Of a stretch of DNA of 64,000 nt, positions 28,095-36,368 are shown piece after piece. Origin of the DNA: Komagataeibacter oboediens (GTDB taxonomy: Bacteria; Pseudomonadota; Alphaproteobacteria; Acetobacterales; Acetobacteraceae). A program made the translations under genes and the position numbers. The notes beneath the pieces were generated by a model that was not told where the DNA came from, did not search any database, and worked only from the letters and a program-made list of their open reading frames with translations. Numbering within the stretch: the stretch's first letter is position 1; every line of letters begins with the position of its first letter. The stretch is from contig NZ_NKTX01000008.1 in assembly GCF_003207815.1 (NCBI RefSeq), positions 20,069 to 84,068 of the forward strand, given 5' to 3'.

Positions 28095-28877
28095 TCATGT
28101 GACCGGGCGCATCCAGCGCCCGAGCAGCAGGCGTTCGATGGTGGTCATGCCACCATGCAGAACCAGCCCCGTGACAGTGATGAGGAAAAGGGCGGCGAAC
28201 ATGCGCGGTATGTCCATCTGGAAACCTGATTGCAGGATTTCATAGGCCAGCCCCGCGCTGTTGCCCCCCGTACCGGCCACGAATTCCGCCACGACCGCGC
28301 CGACAAGGGCCAGCCCACTGGCGATCCTGACACCGGCCATGAACATGGGCAGCGCACTGGGAATGCGCAGCCGCAGCAGCATCTGCATGCGCGTGGCCTT
28401 GTGCATGCGGAAATAGGCCTCCAGCCCCGGATCAACGGAACCAAGGCCGATCAGCGTGTTGGAAATGACGGGGAAAATGGCAATCAGCGTGGCGCACAGC
28501 ACCAGCGTCATGGACGTTGTCTTGACCAGCACGATGATCAGCGGCGCCACCGCCGCGATGGGGGTGACCTGCAGGATGATGACATACGGCATGAAACTGG
28601 CCTGCAGCAGCCTGTGCTGCACCAGCACGACCGCGATGGCCGTGCCCAGCAGGACCGAAACCAGCAGCGACACAAGGGTGACATACAGCGTGCTGCCCAG
28701 CGCATGAAGCAGCATGGGCCCGTTGGCATACAGCGAGGCCACGATATCGGACGGCGCCGGGAATAGGTACGTGGGAATGGCAAACAGCCGGCAGGCCGCC
28801 TGCCATATCCCCAGCGTGCACAGCCCCACCACCACCGGTGCAAGCAGGCCCAGCCGTGCCGCATTGCGCGCGTTCAT
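28095..28877 (-). CDS. ABC transporter permease (SsuC/ThiX/TauC type)
   Basis: 260 residues from ATG 28877, overlapping the ATPase stop by four bases. About six hydrophobic helices are seen. The coupling loop near residue 160-190 reads HKATRMQMLLRLRIPSALP, then GVRIASGLALVGAVVAEF, the canonical pattern of permeases for sulfonates, taurine, nitrate and thiamine precursors. It forms the membrane channel of the importer whose other parts are the next two genes. Confidence 0.9.
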   Translation of the reverse strand: MNARNAARLGLLAPVVVGLCTLGIWQAACRLFAIPTYLFPAPSDIVASLYANGPMLLHALGSTLYVTLVSLLVSVLLGTAIAVVLVQHRLLQASFMPYVIILQVTPIAAVAPLIIVLVKTTSMTLVLCATLIAIFPVISNTLIGLGSVDPGLEAYFRMHKATRMQMLLRLRIPSALPMFMAGVRIASGLALVGAVVAEFVAGTGGNSAGLAYEILQSGFQMDIPRMFAALFLITVTGLVLHGGMTTIERLLLGRWMRPVT

Positions 28878-29671
28878 GGATTTACGCCCTCCGCGCCGGC
28901 AAAGGTTGCATGGGTTGCCTCCGTCAGCATCTGGCTCAGGTCGCGGCACATATGGGCGAACCCGTCGCTCAGCCGGAATGCGTCGTCACGGCGGATGGCG
29001 GGGTCGATATGGTATTCACCAAATATCCGCCCCGGATTGGCCGCCATGACAATGACACGCGACGACAGGAAAACCGCCTCGTACAGCGAATGCGTGACAA
29101 AAACCGTGGTCAGCCCGTTTTCGTAGCACAGACGCGCCATTTCCCCATCCAGCCGGTCGCGGGTGAATTCATCCAGAGCGCCGAACGGCTCATCCATCAG
29201 CAGCAGGTCGGGCCGCGTCACCAGTGCGCGCGCGATGGAGGTGCGCATTTTCATGCCGCCCGACAGCTGCGCAGGGTAATGCCGCAGCACATGGCCCAGC
29301 CCGACCTGTTCCAGCGCGGCACGGACCTGCGGCGCAGCGGTGGAGACGGGCACGCGTTCCAGGTCCAGCGGGAGGCGCACGTTATCTTCCACCCGCGCCC
29401 ATGGCATGAGTGTCGGGTCCTGGAATACGAAGGCCATCCTGTGCCCTTCGGACCCCACATGCGTGAAATCGCGTCCCCACCACCGCACCAGCCCGGCCGT
29501 GGGCGGGTGGATGGAGGCAATGACCTTGAGCAGCGTGCTCTTGCCACAGCCGGACGGGCCGATCAGGCTTATGAATTCACCGGGCTGGATTTCCAGGTCA
29601 ACCGGGGCAAGCGCGCGGACGCCACTGCCAAAGACCTTTTCGACCCCCCACAGGCCAACGACCGGGCTCAT
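28874..29671 (-). CDS. ABC transporter ATP-binding protein (SsuB/TauB type)
   Basis: 265 residues from ATG 29671, overlapping the binding-protein stop by four bases. Walker A is GPSGCGKST, the Q loop is VFQDPTLMPW, the signature is LSGGMKMRTSIARAL, Walker B is LLLMDEPFGALD and the switch is VFVTHS. The signature has MKMR where LSGGMRQR is usual, a mild variant. It powers the importer; the C-terminal tail of about 50 residues is variable. Confidence 0.93.
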   Translation of the reverse strand: MSPVVGLWGVEKVFGSGVRALAPVDLEIQPGEFISLIGPSGCGKSTLLKVIASIHPPTAGLVRWWGRDFTHVGSEGHRMAFVFQDPTLMPWARVEDNVRLPLDLERVPVSTAAPQVRAALEQVGLGHVLRHYPAQLSGGMKMRTSIARALVTRPDLLLMDEPFGALDEFTRDRLDGEMARLCYENGLTTVFVTHSLYEAVFLSSRVIVMAANPGRIFGEYHIDPAIRRDDAFRLSDGFAHMCRDLSQMLTEATHATFAGAEGVNP

Positions 29672-30678
29672 GCTACGGTCGTGCTCAGATGCGACACGAA
29701 TTCGGTCGTATAGGCCCTGCGCCACGCCGGTGTGTCGGGAAACTGGCCATCAGCCGTGACAAGGTCATGCAGCGCCGCCCACTGGGCATCATCCATCATG
29801 CCGATCACGCTTCCTTTTTCCCCCAGCGCACTGATCCGGCGCAGCGCATCGCGCGAATAGGCAAGCTGGGCCGCCGACATGGACGGATTGTCAACGACGA
29901 TATCCCTGTCCCCCGCCGTCGCATCGCCGTACAGGTACGTGTTCCACCCCACCGCACTGGCGCGCAGGAAGCGGGTCACGTCGTCCCCGCGCCGGGCAAT
30001 GACATCGCGCGTGGCCAGAAGCACGTTACCGTATGTGCGATAGCCGGAATCAGACAGAAGCAGGTAATTGAAGGGGATGTTCTTCTGTGTCGCGGCAAAG
30101 GGTTCGGAGGTTACGAAGGTCTGGATCGCCAGACGCGGGTTCATGACGAATGGCTGGATGTTGTAAGTATAGACACCGGCCTGCGCGTCCGAAAAACCAA
30201 ATCGCGCGCGCAGCCACGGCCAGAAGGTGGCCCGCCCCTCGGTATTGATCAGGATGGGGTGCCCCTTCAGCTGGTCAAGCGCGGTAATGTCCTTGTGCAC
30301 CATAAGGCCGGTCACGGATTTCTGGAACGACGTGCCTATGGCCACAACCGGCAGGTCCTTTGCCGCAGCAAGCAGCGCAAGTTCCATGCTGCCGATCATG
30401 ATGTCGGCCTGACCGCCAAGCAGCAGCTGCATGTTGTTGACCTGCGGCCCGCCCATTCTGATGGAGACGGGAACCCCGGCCTGCGCATACAGGCCGTCGG
30501 CCCGGGCCTGATAAAAACCACCGTGTTCTGCCTGGGCATACCAGTTTGTCAGCAGCCGCAGCGTCGGCTGGTCCGCCGCTGCGGGGCGCGGGCGCATGAA
30601 CATGGTGGCCATCATGGCGCCGCCGGCCGCCAGCATGCTACGTCTGCCTATGCCCTGATGGTGCATCGTCTTCCCCAT
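29668..30678 (-). CDS. ABC substrate-binding protein, NMT1/THI5-like
   Basis: 336 residues. The start at 30678 gives MGKTMHHQGIGRRSMLAAGG; the inner ATG at 30666 has a better GGGGAAG context. Either way a twin-arginine signal (GRRSM) and hydrophobic segment ending in AAA indicate export. The mature protein has the NMT1/THI5 start (LRLLTNWYAQAEHGGFYQA) used for pyrimidine, riboflavin, sulfonate and nitrate importers. The resemblance to pyrimidine-precursor binders makes a pyrimidine-like or small heterocyclic ligand likely. First gene of the eight-gene operon, divergent from the CodA-like gene. Confidence 0.87.
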   Translation of the reverse strand: MGKTMHHQGIGRRSMLAAGGAMMATMFMRPRPAAADQPTLRLLTNWYAQAEHGGFYQARADGLYAQAGVPVSIRMGGPQVNNMQLLLGGQADIMIGSMELALLAAAKDLPVVAIGTSFQKSVTGLMVHKDITALDQLKGHPILINTEGRATFWPWLRARFGFSDAQAGVYTYNIQPFVMNPRLAIQTFVTSEPFAATQKNIPFNYLLLSDSGYRTYGNVLLATRDVIARRGDDVTRFLRASAVGWNTYLYGDATAGDRDIVVDNPSMSAAQLAYSRDALRRISALGEKGSVIGMMDDAQWAALHDLVTADGQFPDTPAWRRAYTTEFVSHLSTTVA

Positions 30679-30883
30679 TAACCCGGACGGCTGAATTTAC
30701 AACGGCAGCGTAACATTATAGAATCGTATTGATAAAGCGGTATTTTTAACATGTCGTGTTGCTTAACTGGCATCATGCTGTTCCATTGCAATCGCGGCCG
30801 GATGCGGGATTAATGATACGATTCCGTTCTGGACAGGTCGCGCGCAGGGGCATGGCAGGCAGGCGGCATGGACCCGGGACATA
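30679..30883. promoter_or_regulatory. Divergent promoter region of the heterocycle locus
   Basis: 205 bases between the binding-protein gene and the deaminase gene, with an AT-rich core at about 30700-30770. It must contain both promoters. No clear palindrome or known operator was found. Confidence 0.45.
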
Positions 30884-32140
30884 ATGATGGATCTTGCACT
30901 TTTCCCCGATAATGACGCCTACGTACTGGCCGATGCCACACTGCCCGCAGCCGATGGCAGCCTGCTGCGCCGCAATCTGGTCATCGAAGGCGGGCGGATC
31001 GCCGCCATATCCGAACGCGCGCCCGATACGGCCCTCCCGGTGGTGGCGCTGGATGGCGCCATGGTCTGGCCCGCCATGGCGGATATCCACACTCATCTGG
31101 ACAAGGGGTTCATATGGGACCGGACCCCCAACCCCGACGGGACCTTCATGGGGGCGCTGCAGGCCGTCAATCAGGACCGCGAAGCTTACTGGAGCACGGA
31201 AGACGTACGCCGCCGCATGACATTCGCGCTGCGCTGCGCATACGCGCATGGCACGCAGGCGGTGCGTACCCATCTGGACACCATGGGTACGCACGGGCAG
31301 CGGGTGTGGCCACTGGTCCGGGACATGCAGGCGCAGTGGGCGGGCCGGATCGCGCTGCAGGCCGTCTCCCTCGTCATGCCGCAGTCCTACGCAGGGGAAG
31401 ACGGCGAACGCATCGCGCGCGATGTTGCCAGCACGCCGGGCGCGTGTCTTGGCGCGGTGCTCATGCACGACAACGCCACGCCGGAACATCTGGAGCGCCT
31501 GTTCGCACTGGCGGAACGCTTTGGCTGCGGGCTGGACCTGCATGTGGACGAAAACAACGTGCGCGGCGGCACCGCCCTGCAGACCGTGGCCGAGACGGTC
31601 ATGCGACGGCGCTTCAGGCTGCCGGTGCTGTGCGGGCACTGCTGCAGCCTGTCGGTGCAGGATGCGCCGCATCAGGCCGAGATCGTGAAAAGCGTGGCCG
31701 ATGCGGGCATTGGCATCGTCAGCCTGCCCATGTGCAACATGTACCTGCAGGACCGCACGCCCTGCCGCACCCCGCTGTGGCGCGGCGTGACAATGGTGCA
31801 CGAACTGCACGCGGCGGGCGTGCCGGTCATGTTCGCCAGCGACAACACGCGCGACCCGTTCTATGCCTATGGCGACCTTGACATGGCGGAGGTATTTTCG
31901 CAGGCCGTGCGCATTGCGCATCTTGACCATCCGTTCGGCGGGTGGTGGCAGTCCGTGTCCGTCACCCCTGCGCGATGGATGGGGCTGGACACGACGCTGC
32001 GGGCCGGCAGCCCCGCCGACCTGGTAATTTTCGCGGCCCGGGACATGAACCAGCTTGTCACCCGGCCCACGGCGCCACGGGCCGTCATACGCCACGGAAG
32101 GGCGATCGATGCACGCGCGCCCTCATACGCCGAACTGTGA
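30884..32140 (+). CDS. Cytosine deaminase-like amidohydrolase (CodA family)
   Basis: 418 residues, no signal peptide. CodA-type metal and catalytic motifs: DIHTHLDKGF, LHVDENN (Glu as proton shuttle), GHCCSL and ASDNTRDPFYAYGD with the metal Asp. The CNMYLQDR and GVTMVHELHAAGVPV stretches also follow CodA. Family members deaminate cytosine, isoguanine, creatinine or related rings, so the substrate is open. It is divergent from the importer operon and probably performs its first cytosolic step by releasing ammonia from an amino-substituted ring. Confidence 0.85.
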   Translation: MMDLALFPDNDAYVLADATLPAADGSLLRRNLVIEGGRIAAISERAPDTALPVVALDGAMVWPAMADIHTHLDKGFIWDRTPNPDGTFMGALQAVNQDREAYWSTEDVRRRMTFALRCAYAHGTQAVRTHLDTMGTHGQRVWPLVRDMQAQWAGRIALQAVSLVMPQSYAGEDGERIARDVASTPGACLGAVLMHDNATPEHLERLFALAERFGCGLDLHVDENNVRGGTALQTVAETVMRRRFRLPVLCGHCCSLSVQDAPHQAEIVKSVADAGIGIVSLPMCNMYLQDRTPCRTPLWRGVTMVHELHAAGVPVMFASDNTRDPFYAYGDLDMAEVFSQAVRIAHLDHPFGGWWQSVSVTPARWMGLDTTLRAGSPADLVIFAARDMNQLVTRPTAPRAVIRHGRAIDARAPSYAEL

Positions 32141-32210
32141 CAGGTCGCGCAAGCGTCCGGCCACACCCCTTTTTCTTTTGCTACCAGTTCTGAAAAATGG
32201 ATAGACCATC

Positions 32211-33656
32211 ATGAAGCCAATCGGAAAAAGAACCCTGCTGGCAGCCACGATGCTGTGCCTGCTGCCATTTGCCCATGCGGGTGCTGCGGACAGCCAGCCA
32301 TCGTTTCTTGTAAAGAACGCTTATATATTCTCCATGTCGGATAAATATAAGAAGCCCTTTACCGGATACATGCTGATCGACGCCAATGGCACGATCATGT
32401 CCGTTGCGCCCGGCACACCCGGCGCGGGCATCCATGCCACGACCACGCTTGACGCGCATGGCCACTGGATCATGCCGGGCTTCATTTCCGCCCACAGCCA
32501 CCTGTGGCAGGCCGCCTATCGTGGTCTGGCGCAGGACAAGACGCTGCCGGGATGGATTGACGCGTTGTATGACAAGGCTGCCAGCCGCGCGCAGGCCGAG
32601 GATTTTTACTGGTTTACGCTGGATGGCGCGCTTGACCACCTGCAGCATGGCGTGACGGCAGCCTATAATTTCAATTACGGCAATCACTGGGGCCAGCCGA
32701 AAACCGAACGTGACAACGTGGACCACCAGCAGTTCCGCGCGGAAATGGATTCCGGCCTGCGCTTCGTACACGGCATCAACCCCACGGCGGACGCCGTCGA
32801 CCATTCGCTGGATGGCGCGCGCCAGCACCTGCGCGGCTTCATTGACTGGTCAAGGGCGCAGCCTGCCAGCACCACATTCCTGTCCGTCATGCTGAATGGC
32901 ACCGTCGCCTTTCAGGACAGTCCGGCCCATGCCCAGTCCGAAGCAATGCTGGAAGCGGCCCTGATGAAGGAATTCGGGGTCAGCAACCAGACCCATTACC
33001 TTGAACCGCCCGATACCATCGCGTCCGAACAGGCGGTCTTTCCCTATTTCGCGCAGAGCGGGATGATGGGGCCGAATCTGATCTTCGGGCACTTCATCCA
33101 TACCACGCCCGAAATCCTGTCGCAGACAGGCCATGCAGGGGCCGCCATGTCATGGAACCCCCTGTCCAACGGGCGGCTGGCCTCGGGCACGGCTGACATT
33201 CCCACCTACCTCAAGGACGGCATCCGTGTGGGCATGGGCGAAGATGGGGAGGCGAGTGCCGATCTGGCCGATCCGTTCGAAAACATGCGCACGGGGCTGT
33301 ACGCCATCCGCGACAAATACCAGAGCGCCAGCATCATGAGCCCCTATGACGTGCTGCGCCTGCATACGGTTGGCAGCGCGTCCGTCCTGCAGGTTTCCGA
33401 CCGTCTGGGCAGCCTTGAGGCGGGCAAGCTTGCCGATTTTCTTGTGATCGACCCGACGCATCTCGCACATGTGTTTGATCCGTACGCAACGCTGGTCCTT
33501 GCCGCGTCCGAGCGGGATCTGGAACAGGTCTATGTTGGCGGAAGGCTGGTGGTGGACCACGGCAGGGTGCTGACGCAGGACATCAGCGCGGTGGAAGCGC
33601 AGGCCGACCGGCGCGTGGCGGCATCGCTGCCGCACCATGCCGGTCGCCATAAATAA
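32211..33656 (+). CDS. Exported metal-dependent amidohydrolase (TrzN/guanine-deaminase-like group)
   Basis: 481 residues. A Sec signal peptide (KRTLLAATMLCLLPFAHAGAA) precedes the mature enzyme, which is unusual for this superfamily. Motifs: MPGFISAHSHLWQ (HxH), LIFGHFIHTT, SWNPLSNGRLASG and GMGEDGEASADL with the metal Asp. It ends with the usual composite beta domain (LEAGKLADFLVID). The substrate is unknown; periplasmic deamination or hydrolysis of a base, nucleoside or heterocycle before import would fit the ABC importer next door. It starts 70 bases after the CodA-like gene. Confidence 0.82.
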   Translation: MKPIGKRTLLAATMLCLLPFAHAGAADSQPSFLVKNAYIFSMSDKYKKPFTGYMLIDANGTIMSVAPGTPGAGIHATTTLDAHGHWIMPGFISAHSHLWQAAYRGLAQDKTLPGWIDALYDKAASRAQAEDFYWFTLDGALDHLQHGVTAAYNFNYGNHWGQPKTERDNVDHQQFRAEMDSGLRFVHGINPTADAVDHSLDGARQHLRGFIDWSRAQPASTTFLSVMLNGTVAFQDSPAHAQSEAMLEAALMKEFGVSNQTHYLEPPDTIASEQAVFPYFAQSGMMGPNLIFGHFIHTTPEILSQTGHAGAAMSWNPLSNGRLASGTADIPTYLKDGIRVGMGEDGEASADLADPFENMRTGLYAIRDKYQSASIMSPYDVLRLHTVGSASVLQVSDRLGSLEAGKLADFLVIDPTHLAHVFDPYATLVLAASERDLEQVYVGGRLVVDHGRVLTQDISAVEAQADRRVAASLPHHAGRHK

Positions 33657-33693
33657 GACGCTACCTGAAATCAGCTTATTGATAAAAAACAGA

Positions 33694-33832
33694 TAAAAGT
33701 TTGCGGGTGTCGCCTTTTCCCAAAAAGGCGACGTCTCCCGAAGCTTTCCGCAGATTTACCGGACGTTTCGCAAGGCGGCTTTCCAGACAGTCCTCATACT
33801 TCCGGGTGCCGTTTTCCAAAAGGCGACGTGCA
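33694..33832. repeat. Dispersed intergenic palindromic repeat, copy 2 (diverged)
   Basis: Starts with AAAAGTTTGCGGGTGTCGCC; the stem GTCGCCTTTT (33709-33718) pairs perfectly with AAAAGGCGAC (33723-33732). It continues through GAAGCTTTCC and a ca. 60-base flank that parallels the flank of the 41.3 kb copy (a TTAC-CGGA-CGTTT pattern, then CAGACA). A further short unit occurs at 33803-33828. It occupies most of the 475-base gap 33657-34131, whose remainder shows nothing recognisable apart from the promoter expected for the next gene. Confidence 0.65.
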
Positions 33833-34131
33833 CGGCGCCGGACAGCCATGCAGGGCAGGGGAAATACTGCCTCCAGCCCCGGCGGGCCGATACGGGCAGG
33901 TGTCAATTAAAATGCAACAGCGTGTGGCCGTCTTTGTGTCTGGCGCAATCTTGCCGCATCTGTAACGTTTACCGGTCCCTTCACCTGATGTGATGATCCG
34001 GCCATGCCGGACGCGTGGCATGATCCATGGGCAACCGGGAACGATCAGGGGCGGCAGCGCCGTTGTGCCGCTTTCGGATGCATCCGGATTTCATGGCGGG
34101 TGTGGTCTGGAAACGAAAGCGAAAGTATTTG

Positions 34132-35225
34132 ATGGCTGACCAGAGGCGAAGCAGGTTTCCTGCCGGTATTTTTACATCTGTCATGCTTGCGGGCGCGGCC
34201 TGCCTGCCCATGGCCGCGCATGGCGCGACACCTGCGCAGGAAGTCAGGTTTGTTGTCGTGACCAACTGGGAAAATGGCGCGGATAGCGGCGATGAACCCG
34301 GTGAGTACCAGAACTGGGTTGAACGCGAACATCTGGATGAAAAAGTGCCCGTCCGCGGTGCGCCCGACGTGGTCCGCCGCAACAGGGCAGGGCTGTATGG
34401 CCTGGTGCTGCGGCATGGCGTAACGGACCTTGCGGCGTTCGTCCTTGATCCGCGTTTCGACTTCCATCACACCTACTGGCTGTTTACGGGCATCTCGGGT
34501 GTTGACCCCAATGCGGCCTCGGTCGGGAGCGTTGCATGGGCGCGCTGGGTCGTGGATGGTGATGCCCTGCGTGAAATTGATGACCGCACCATTCCCAAGG
34601 ACTGGCCTTACGGGCTGTACGCCATCGGCGCATCGCGTCCCAACACCCTGCCCGAAGCGCCGAACCATTATGGATCGGTGACGGATGTGGCGGAACTGAC
34701 ACGGGCATATCCGCTTAACCAGGGGCTGGCGCGCTGGGCATTCGCACTCAGCCAGCGGGTCAACCTGGCCGATGACCCGGCCATCGCCCTGCGGCGCAAG
34801 GCATGGACGGGCTTCGATCAGGCCCGCAAGCCACCCTTTGTCCTGATGGGCGAGACACTGGGCGCGGAACGCTACTGGCACGGCGCGCCGCGCAACCGCC
34901 GCGCAACCGCTGGGCACAGGACTGGGTCAGGCTGTGGACACATGGGCAGGGCAAATTCGTCATGACGAATGAGGAAAGCCAGACCTACCAGCGTGAAATG
35001 CGCACGCTGGCCACGCTGGGCTTTGTCGATCCCGACCGGATCATGGTGCTGCGTTCAGGCAGCAATTTCTCGGTCCCGCCGCCGGGCGTGCCCGTGACGC
35101 AGTCGATGGGGGATGAAGGACCGGGGCAGTCACTGGCGTTTGACAATAATGAACGGGCAGGGGAGCCGGTGATCGAGGAAATCCTGTCGAACTGGAAAAA
35201 ATACCGCGACAATGTTCCCTCATGA
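34132..35225 (+). pseudogene. Purine nucleoside permease (NUP) family protein, frameshifted
   Basis: ATG 34132 opens a frame with a Sec signal (VMLAGAACLPMAAHGA) and then the NUP family sequence: FVVVTNWENGADSGDEPGEY, VEREHLDEKVPVRGA, WLFTGISGVDPNAASVGS. At about 34897 the frame breaks; the family sequence continues in another frame with RNRWAQDWVRLWTHGQGKFV, TNEESQTYQREM, LRSGSNFSVPP and ENN-like DNNERAGEPVIEEI, ending at 35225. A perfect 11-base direct duplication lies exactly at the break, and removing one unit restores a single frame. The fold is related to nucleoside phosphorylases, and the signal suggests a periplasmic protein handling purine nucleosides. It is either recently inactivated or an assembly artefact. 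Confidence 0.85.
34886..34907 (+). repeat. 11-base tandem duplication causing the frameshift
   Basis: CGCCGCGCAAC at 34886-34896 is repeated exactly at 34897-34907, followed by CGC. With a single copy the protein would read GAPRNRWAQDW without interruption. Confidence 0.9.
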
Positions 35226-35337
35226 CAAATCTTCTTAATAAATACACATAAGTGCTGGCGGCAGTGGTTTAACAGGACCTGCCGGATGACCGGGACATTC
35301 CATCCGGCAGGCACACCGATGAGGAGGCAACGTCACG

Positions 35338-36246
35338 ATGAGCAGCAGGTCTTCCGATACGCGCGCCAACAGGCGCACGCCGGTCTGGTGCATTGGCGCC
35401 GCACTCCTCGGCCTGTCCATGTGTCCCGACCGGGCGCATGCATGGGGTATGGAAGGCCACGAAGCCATTGCGGCACTTGCGTGGAAATACATGACGCCGG
35501 ATACCCGTGCGAAGGTTGATGCCATTCTCGCCACGGATCACGACACGCTGACCGCGCCGGACCTTATGTCACGCGCAACATGGGCCGATAAATGGCGTGC
35601 CGCAGGGCACCCGGAAACAGGGCCATGGCATTTCATCGACCTTGAGATCGACCACCCCGACATGGCCACCGCCTGCCAGACCCCGGCGCAGGGCGGGGGA
35701 CAGGCCTGCGTCACAAGCCAGCTTGAACGCTTTGAGCATATCCTGTCCAATCCTGCTTCCACAGACACGGACCGCGTGCTGGCGCTGAAATATGTCATTC
35801 ATTTCGTGGGGGACATGCACCAGCCCCTGCACGCGGCGGACCATGACGACCGGGGCGGCAACTGCGTGCGGATCAGCCTGGGCGGGCCGCGCACGACCAA
35901 TCTGCACAGCTACTGGGACACGGCGGTGGTCACGGAAATAGACCCGGACGCCCGGCATCTGGCCGATCGGCTGTTCGACCAGATTTCCGTCACGCAGAAA
36001 GATGCATGGCAGGCCGGCACCCCCACGCAGTGGGCCATGGAAAGCTTCGGCCTGGCAAAGACATACGTATATGATTTCAATCCCCCGGCCGGGTGTGACG
36101 CCAACAGCGCGCCCCTGTCGCTGCCTGCGGGGTACGACGTAACGGCACGCACGGTCGTGACGGAGCAACTGGAAAAAGCCGGCGTCCGGCTGGCATTCGT
36201 CCTGAACCGGGATCTGGCGGATGCAAGCGTTAGGGCCCCACGGTAA
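35338..36246 (+). CDS. S1/P1-type secreted nuclease
   Basis: 302 residues, with GAGGAGG about 12 bases before the start. A signal peptide ends AHA before Trp36, and in S1/P1 enzymes the mature N-terminal Trp itself binds zinc; here the mature protein begins WGMEGHEAI. Other zinc ligands are visible in ATWADKW, HFIDLEID, HFVGDMHQPLH and NLHSYWDT. The enzyme cuts single-stranded DNA and RNA and removes 3'-phosphates from nucleotides. It should act outside the cytoplasm, supplying nucleosides and phosphate, and lies beside the NUP pseudogene and other exported hydrolases. Confidence 0.93.
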   Translation: MSSRSSDTRANRRTPVWCIGAALLGLSMCPDRAHAWGMEGHEAIAALAWKYMTPDTRAKVDAILATDHDTLTAPDLMSRATWADKWRAAGHPETGPWHFIDLEIDHPDMATACQTPAQGGGQACVTSQLERFEHILSNPASTDTDRVLALKYVIHFVGDMHQPLHAADHDDRGGNCVRISLGGPRTTNLHSYWDTAVVTEIDPDARHLADRLFDQISVTQKDAWQAGTPTQWAMESFGLAKTYVYDFNPPAGCDANSAPLSLPAGYDVTARTVVTEQLEKAGVRLAFVLNRDLADASVRAPR

Positions 36247-36368
36247 CGGGATGGCCTGCATGCCGTGTGCGGCGCATGGACGGCCCGGCGGCATAAACCG
36301 GATTTTCCTGCGATCCGCACGGGAAACAGAGCGGTTTTCATGTTCATTTCAAAGAAGGGCGATACGCC

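Noticed and set aside
33676..34021. Short open frames on both strands in the 33.7-34.0 kb gap
   Set aside because: They lie largely within the dispersed palindromic repeat or unmatched intergenic DNA and have no family match.
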